Assembly: GCA_028829895.1 (NCBI GenBank)
Contig: CM054182.1
Coordinates: 86,663,546-86,727,545 of the forward strand
Direction: 5' to 3'
Length of the DNA stretch: 64,000 bases
Origin: Sinotaia quadrata
Lineage: Eukaryota; Mollusca; Gastropoda; Architaenioglossa; Viviparidae
In this document: positions 1 to 64,000 of the stretch, in pieces
Layout of the letters: each line of letters opens with the position of its first letter
How positions within the stretch are numbered: position 1 is the first letter of the stretch
Position numbers and translations under genes: made by a program
Notes under the pieces: model-generated
Database searches by the model: none
The model's input: only the letters and a program-made list of their open reading frames with translations
Told to the model about the DNA's origin: nothing

Positions 1-128
1 TTTACTTACTTATTAATATAAAGTCACATTTTACATTTAACTGCACATTATACTTACTCTCTTGCTGTATACAAACACATTGTAACTATTTGTTGACATA
101 TAGTTACACAGTTTACTTTTAAGTGTTC

Positions 129-797
129 ATTGTGTCTACTTGTTTACAGTATACTTACATTGTGTCTACTTGTTTACAGTATACTTACATTGTGTCTACT
201 TGTTTACAGTATACTTACATTTTGTCTACTTGTTTACAGTATACTTACATATACTTACATTGTGTCTACTTGTTTACAGTATACTTACCTATACTTACAT
301 TGTGTCTACTTGTTTACAATATACTTACATTGTGTCTACTTGTTTACAGTATACTTACATTGTGTCTACCTGTTTACAGTAGTATACCTACATGTATATA
401 TTTTCAATGTGTCTACTTGTTTACAATATACTCACTTATGTACATTATCACTGTGTATATTTGTTTACAGTATATTCACTGTGTACATTATCATTGTATC
501 TATTTGTTTACAGTATACTCACATGTGTACATTATCATTGTATCTATTTGTTTACAGTATACTCACATGTGTATATTATCACTGTGTCTATTTGTTTACA
601 ATATGCTTACATATGTATATTATTACTACATCAATATGCTATGCTTATATGGAATATATTTATACTTCAGATGTATATTATACCTAGTTGTATTCATTTT
701 TACATGTGCATGTTATGCTTACTTGTATGCATTGTACTTGCATATATACAATAATTTACATTCAAGTGTACATTATGTATACTGTGTGTTTTATTAA
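129..797. repeat. 30-bp minisatellite with acceptor-like motif
   Basis: Exact 30-bp units (tgtgtctacttgtttacag plus tatacttacat) run to about 370, then decay with longer spacing to about 640 and, as a looser echo, to about 790. Because 30 is a multiple of 3, long open frames appear in all three + frames; they encode only Tyr/Leu/Thr/Cys repeats and are not genes. Each unit holds a pyrimidine-rich cttgtttacag that looks like a 3' splice site. Confidence 0.95.
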
Positions 798-988
798 CAT
801 CATCATACACCTTCCTGTACATATAACACTCATATAAATACAATATGTCTGTGCAGATATTATACTTTCATGCATATATTATAAATACTTCTATACATTA
901 TTATATCAAGTGTACGTTAATGCCTTCATATGTTTGTATTCTTCCACTTATATACACAACATATCTATGCCCATGTATGTATTATAGA

Positions 989-1115
989 TTAATTTTTTTC
1001 TGAATCCTATGATTAATGTTAAACAGACTACTTAAATTAAACATCCCATTAATTTTTTTCTGACTGAATCCTATGATTAATGTTAAACAGACTATTTAAA
1101 TTAAACATCCCGTTA
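989..1115. repeat. Tandem duplication of about 62 bp
   Basis: Two copies of a block starting ttaatttttttctga and ending aaacatccc, the second carrying a 4-bp insertion (ctga). The 790-988 stretch before it is AT-rich with no gene or element recognised. Confidence 0.9.
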
Positions 1116-2406
1116 AGCTTTTTCATTATTTAACTTTAAGTAAAAAGAATATATTGTTTGTTACAGACTTCATAACACATTGACGTTTGTGATTTAATTC
1201 CAACTCATTCTCGAAATGTATCCCTGAAAAGGAGGGTCCAGATATTCACAATGGATTTACTGGCTGTGACATATAACCATTTGCAGAGAGAGTAATAAAA
1301 GCAGACAGGTAATTATATATGAATATTTATATATTTATTGTTTGGTCCATAGCGTTGACTAAAAATCCTGTATGAATTGATGACTAGAAGCAGCATGGAA
1401 TATAATGAAGCATGTTGTGCAAATACATGGCACAGAGACTAATAAATATGTAAAGCTTGAGATATACTGTATCGCACTGTATTTACTTTGACATAAGCAA
1501 GCAGTTATCGCAGCCAGAGAGTGCATAATACTTGGTTCATATGAGCTATATGGATTTAAGTCATGGCTAATGCTTCAATATATTTGACGTACTCTTGCAA
1601 GCGCAGTGATAGCTTTGTCTGTGGCCTGAACAACTTTGCATATGCAGTAGTGTACAGTAGCTTGCACAGTACTGCAAACATAATAATTTACCTGGACTCA
1701 TTCCAGGAAATGGCAGGGAAGCAGTCTAATCTTTTAATAATTTAGTTTGCCCGCAGTTGTTTGGCACTCAAAAAGGCATTGGGTGTGGCAAGCACACTGC
1801 TGTATGCAAGATGGAGAATTATCACTGGCAAATAATTAGTTTCCTGACACTTAAAACAATGTGATAGAATGACTCTTTATTTGATTATCTCTAGTGATTA
1901 CCTACGCAATTGTCTGAATAATTATCAGGTTAAAGTTCTGTCCGCCCACAGTTGACTATTAAAATACAAGAAACTAAACTGAACAAAAGTACCCCAATAA
2001 CTAATTGTGCACATTCAAATTGAAACACAAAGCTGTATTAACCAGAAAGTGTTTCAAGTTTTAATTCAGTTTACATTCCACATGTTTTCTTCTGCTATAA
2101 ACTAATAAAATGAAAATCATATATCCACGTTATATTCTTTAAAAAGTAAACAGCTTCAGAAATTATCCTAACATATCTATATAGACATACACAAAGATGA
2201 TTAACGCACTTCATCTTTCATATACGTAGCCAGTCAACATTTACTTACAGATACTAACACAAAACAGACGTGGTATTTGTTTTGTGTGCCTGTTTTGTCA
2301 TGGGTATGATAACCTATGGCCCACAGACACTCACAAACGATAACACGCAGATAGGTATCTTTAAGAATAAGTATAGCCTTAGATATTCACACACAACCGC
2401 ACGCAT

Positions 2407-2408
<2 letters not shown>
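1116..2408. other. AT-rich intergenic or upstream sequence, nothing recognised
   Basis: No exon, mobile element or array was found. Short open frames at 1563-1745 and 2270-2515 show no family motif, and the second runs into the (CA)n tract. Confidence 0.6.

Positions 2409-2466
<58 letters not shown>
2409..2466. repeat. (CA)n microsatellite
   Basis: About 27 CA units followed by an imperfect cgcacacgcac segment. Confidence 0.97.
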
Positions 2467-2472
<6 letters not shown>

Positions 2473-2570
2473 AAACGTGCATGCGCGCAGAACTCACATC
2501 TGTGGTGCTAATTAATATAAGCAGTCTTACATTTCTTGTTAAAGTTGAAGATACAGCGCTTGACAAAGTA

Positions 2571-2776
2571 GATTCTTGTTAGGATTGTTAGTACATACCT
2601 AAATGTCTCAGACAAGCACTCACCTTGTTAGAATTCTATTGTTACCGCACACCTAAATGTCTCATACAAGCCCTCACTTTGTTAGAATTCTATTGTTACC
2701 GCACACCTAAATGTCTCAGACAAGCACTCACTTTGTTAGAATTCTATTGTTACTGCACACCTAAATGTCTCAGACA
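2571..2776. repeat. 54-bp minisatellite, about 4 copies
   Basis: Units contain ttgttagaattctattgtta, ccgcacacctaaatgtctca and gacaagcactcac. The first unit is the most divergent. An in-frame period (54 = 18 codons) explains the open frame across it. Confidence 0.93.
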
Positions 2777-2959
2777 TTGTTGTCATCGTGGCTCTGCTGA
2801 CCATTCCATGACGTCATTTGCTTCCAAGTACCGATCTTGTGAACTTAGACAAACAGATCGACTGTGAACACGTGAAGGATATTTCTCTAAGATAAGGACT
2901 AATTATACTTAACAGAACAAGTAAAGAAACTAAATTATATATGTGTATGTTTATAAGGT

Positions 2960-3375
2960 GGCTTGACTTTAGGCACCCAAATAACATTTCTGTACTTTAA
3001 TGACCTGTTAAACTTGACCAGAACATTTAAATTAATAAAGTGAAATGAGATATAGATCTTTGTTTGCACGACAGGTTAATTAACACCCAAAAAACATTTC
3101 TATACTTTAATGACTACCTAAACTTTACCAGAACATTTAAATTAATGACGTGAAATGAGATACGGACCTTTGCAAATGTTTGCACGACAGGCTAGTTAAC
3201 ACCCAAAAAACATTTCTATACTTTAATGACTACTTAAACTTGACCAGAACATTTAAATTAATAACGTGAAATGAGATATAGATCTTTGTTTGCACGACAA
3301 GTTAACTAACAATACCCAAATAACAGTTCTACACTTTATGACTACTTAAACCAGAACATTTAATGACCTGAAATG
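2960..3375. repeat. About 120-bp tandem repeat, 3-4 copies
   Basis: Repeated order: acacccaaataacatttct, actttaatgac, accagaacatttaaatta, gtgaaatgagatatag, tttgcacgacag. The last copy is shortened. Confidence 0.9.
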
Positions 3376-3438
3376 AAATTTTAAAAATAAATATATATTT
3401 GTCTGCATGGTCACATTTCTTCCGCATTCACTGGTAAT

Positions 3439-3636
3439 TCACTCATTTTGCAGTTCGATAATCTCGTGCTTTGTACACTCAAGCAAACTGGGTAAGTGAT
3501 ACCCACGGATGACAGCTGAATAGCTCACGGGTACCTGCTTGCCTGATTGTTTAAACGATTCTTTCCTAACAGAATGGTCGCGCAAAGATAAATCTACCAC
3601 GTTGGCATAAGTGTTCTCGGATTTCGGGCCCGCCAT
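3439..3636 (-). CDS. Candidate minus-strand coding exon, unrecognised product
   Basis: A 65-codon open frame that is not repeat-derived. The start context is strong (gcgaaaATGGcgggc) and composition is ordinary: it begins MAGPKSENTYANVVDLSL and contains KQVPVSYSAVIRGYHLPSLL. A possible donor (ATGA|GTGAAT) lies at 3442, three codons before the in-frame stop. It is divergent from the myosin gene, 1.45 kb away. It looks like a first coding exon or a retroelement open reading frame fragment, but I cannot name a family and see no partner exon within 1-3438. Confidence 0.3.
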   Translation of the reverse strand: MAGPKSENTYANVVDLSLRDHSVRKESFKQSGKQVPVSYSAVIRGYHLPSLLECTKHEIIELQNE

Positions 3637-3706
3637 TTTCGCTTTTTAAATTGATCTTTTTCGAATGGCAGTTAGCGTAAGCGCGGCTCTAGCATTTTGG
3701 TTTGTG

Positions 3707-3985
3707 TTTACTGTCCTCTGATGCGTACACAAGATCGCAGTGATATATAGAGGGTTAATATATTTACTGTCCTCTGATGCGTACACAAGATCGCAGTGAT
3801 ATATAGAGGGTTAATATATTTACTGTCCGCTGATGCGTACACGAGATCGCAGTGATATATAGGGGGTTAATGTTTACTGTCCTCTGATGCGTACACGAGA
3901 TCGCAGTGATATATAGAAGGTTAATATGTTTACTGTCCTCTGATGCGTACACGAGATCGCAGTGATATATAGAGGGTTAATGTGT
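3707..3985. repeat. 56-bp minisatellite, 5 copies
   Basis: Units read tttactgtcctctgatgcgt, acacgagatcgcagtgatat, atagagggttaatat. Copies are more than 90% alike by eye. The minus-strand open frames over it are repeat artefacts. Confidence 0.95.
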
Positions 3986-4161
3986 TTACATAATATCTTC
4001 ATGTTCAATGTTTTCTTATGTCGGAAGATTAATTCCGTCCACCCACCCTCATGGTTTGAACGGATGGCCATGATAAAACATTTATAGCAAGCCAGTGTCA
4101 AACACTTGCAACCTGGTCACTTAATTACACATCCCGCCCATTTGCATTGAGTGTATGTGCA

Positions 4162-4165
<4 letters not shown>

Positions 4166-4211
<46 letters not shown>
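4166..4211. repeat. (GT)n microsatellite
   Basis: About 23 GT units. Confidence 0.97.
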
Positions 4212-4214
<3 letters not shown>

Positions 4215-4313
4215 CGAGCGAGTTCACATTTGGGGGTGGAAGTAGGGAGGAAAGTTCGAATAAATATTTTTTTAAAAATAACGTAAATTTGAAAGAGTGG
4301 ATTTTGTGCACAT

Positions 4314-4770
4314 ATGTTTGAGGCCTGACGTCAAGCGGGCATGTCGAAATACATGTGTTCGAGGCATGACGTCAAGCGGGCATGTCGAAATACATGTGTT
4401 CGAGGCATGACGTCAACTGGGCACGTCGAAATATATGTGTTCGAGGCATGACGTCAAGTGGGCACGTCGAAATATATGTGTTCGAGGCATGACGTCAACT
4501 GGGCACGTCGAAATATATGTGTTCGAGGCATGACTTCAAGTGGGCACGTCGAAATATGTGTTCGAGGCATGACGTCAAGTGGGCACATCGAAATATATGT
4601 GTTCGAGGCATGACGTCAAGCGAGCACCATCAAGCAGATACGTCAAGATAAATGTATTTGGGGTATGATGTCAAGTAGGTACATTAAGATACATGTGTTC
4701 TCGGTATGACGTCAAGTGGGCACGTTGTGTTGGACGTATGATGTCAAGCAGGAACATTGAGATACATGTT
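4314..4770. repeat. About 46-bp minisatellite carrying CRE-like TGACGTCA sites
   Basis: About ten units of gtgttcgaggcatgacgtca, agtgggcacgtcgaaata, tat. Most units keep the palindrome TGACGTCA, the consensus CREB/ATF site; some have drifted (tgacttca, tgatgtca). The array ends about 320 bp before exon 1. Any regulatory role is inference. Confidence 0.93.
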
Positions 4771-5090
4771 TTCGAGGCATGTTATAGTGACAAAGGTTTC
4801 TTTTATTCTTCCGGCCAGATATAAAAAGTCTTGCATGTACCGTCATGCTTCATTTCCTATCTATTCAATTCATTTTGAAAAAATAAATAAATACTTTTTA
4901 AAAAAAACACTTATAGAGAAAGATTTAGAAATAAGAACTAACTTTGTACATTTTTCTTTATTTACAGTCTGCGTTCTTTGATGTTATTCTTGTTCTTTCT
5001 TTCTGATAAGCTTCATTTCTTTGCTCATTGTATTTCTAGAATCAGAGCATTTTTAAAAAAACGTACTTGATTATTTTTGTGTGTCGCCAG
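4771..5090. other. Sequence directly upstream of exon 1
   Basis: AT-rich; supplies the acceptor tttttgtgtgtcgccag for exon 1. Whether this is intron or 5' flank cannot be told. No TATA or Inr element stands out. Confidence 0.5.
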
Positions 5091-63180
<58,090 letters not shown>

Positions 63181-63394
63181 GTGAGTTATTTTTACTTACT
63201 TTTGTGTGTACGTGTGTATTTGCTTGCCGTTTTGTATGAAAATGCGTTTGCATGTGTTCCTTTGTGCAACAGGTGTTTTATTCGATTGCACCGGCATTGA
63301 TGTGTGCTGTACACAACAGCCACTAGTTTTTGCTATTGTTGTTAATATTATTATGCACAGGCCTTCATATTGTTTTTTAAAATGCATATGTTTT

Positions 63395-63932
63395 TGGCAT
63401 GTGTGTGTGTATAATGTGTGTGTGTATGAGTGTGTGAGTGTATGTTTGCATGAGTGTGAGTGTTAGTGAGTGTGCATGTATGAGTGTTTGAGTATGTAAA
63501 TGAGTGTGTGTGTGAGTGAGTGTATATGTGTGTACGAGTGTGTGAGTATGTGTATGCATGAGTGTGTGTGTGTGTTTAAGTAAGTGTGTGTATGAGTGTG
63601 TAAATGAATGTGCGAGTGTGTGTATGAGTGAGTGTATGTGTGTATGAGTGTGTAGTGTATGTATGAGTGTGTAAGTGATAGAATGTATGTATGAGTGTGT
63701 GTGTATGAGTGTGTGAGTGTATGTATGAGTGTGTAAGTGAGTGTATATACGAGTGTGTGAGTGTATGTGTGTCTGTCTATGAGTGTGTAAGTGAGTATAT
63801 GCTTGTGTATGAGTGTGTTAGTGTGTGTATGAGTGTGTAAAAGTGTATGTGTGTAAGAGTATGTAAGTATGTGTATGAGTGTGTAAGTGAGTATTTGTGT
63901 GTATGATTGTTTAAGTGTGTATATGAGTGTTA

Positions 63933-63997
<65 letters not shown>

Positions 63998-64000
63998 GTA
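63395..64000. repeat. GT-rich simple sequence to window end
   Basis: Imperfect gtatgagtgtgtaagtgagt units over 500 bp, ending in a (GT)n run from about 63937. Lies in the intron after exon 19; open frames are artefacts. Confidence 0.95.

Noticed and set aside
123..797. Four overlapping + strand open frames of 80-224 codons
   Set aside because: Produced by a stop-free 30-bp tandem unit; the translations are the same repeat in different frames and have no domain.
2409..2515. Histidine/threonine-rich frame over the (CA)n tract
   Set aside because: Simple-sequence translation only.

Overview
The window is eukaryotic nuclear DNA. It carries one recognisable protein-coding gene, on the + strand: the motor-domain half of an unconventional myosin. 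The best match, judged by eye against remembered family sequences, is class XV (vertebrate MYO15A, insect Sisyphus). I count 19 coding exons between 5091 and 63180. All have GT-AG introns and compatible phases, and they join into one uninterrupted frame of 775 codons (770 from the first in-frame ATG at 5108). The reading covers the head (P-loop, switch I, switch II, actin-binding and converter regions) and about three IQ motifs. It then leaves the window through a donor at 63181. The expected MyTH4/FERM/SH3 tail would lie downstream, outside the window. Any further 5' exon would lie upstream of 5091.

The organism is probably an invertebrate, and a lophotrochozoan such as a mollusc is my best guess. 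This is inference, based on intron style, repeat types and myosin similarity. Introns are AT-rich and reach 20.7 kb (intron 1) and 11.9 kb (intron 18). The catalytic core (exons 5-17, 40468-48504) is compact, with introns mostly of a few hundred bases.

Layout. 1-5090: upstream region with several minisatellites, a (CA)n and a (GT)n tract, a minus-strand open frame at 3439-3636 that could be a coding exon, and an array of TGACGTCA-type motifs at 4314-4770. 5091-5181: exon 1. 5182-25930: intron 1, with about 20 tandem arrays, a dispersed repeat (copy A, 17030-18690) and a decayed non-LTR retrotransposon (20165-21480). 25931-34801: exons 2-4 in repeat-rich introns, including a tRNA-like SINE head and an intact hAT-type MITE with an 8-bp target duplication (30208-30421). 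34802-40467: intron 4, with three long arrays, the last running directly into the splice acceptor of exon 5. 40468-51170: exons 5-18. Two introns here carry minisatellites grown from the preceding exon/donor junction (exon 8 and exon 15), and intron 17 carries two neighbouring MITEs. 51171-63095: intron 18, with a retroelement-like repeat, five long arrays, and an inverted copy (B, about 59936-61130) of the intron 1 dispersed repeat, nested in a minisatellite. 63096-63180: exon 19. 63181-64000: GT-rich simple sequence.

The most unusual property is the number of unrelated minisatellites (more than 40 families, units about 24-80 bp) in the introns of one gene, and the fact that at least three of them include real or copied splice sites. 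I see no operon, CRISPR array, rRNA gene or intact mobile-element coding gene. Most short open frames here are by-products of tandem repeats.
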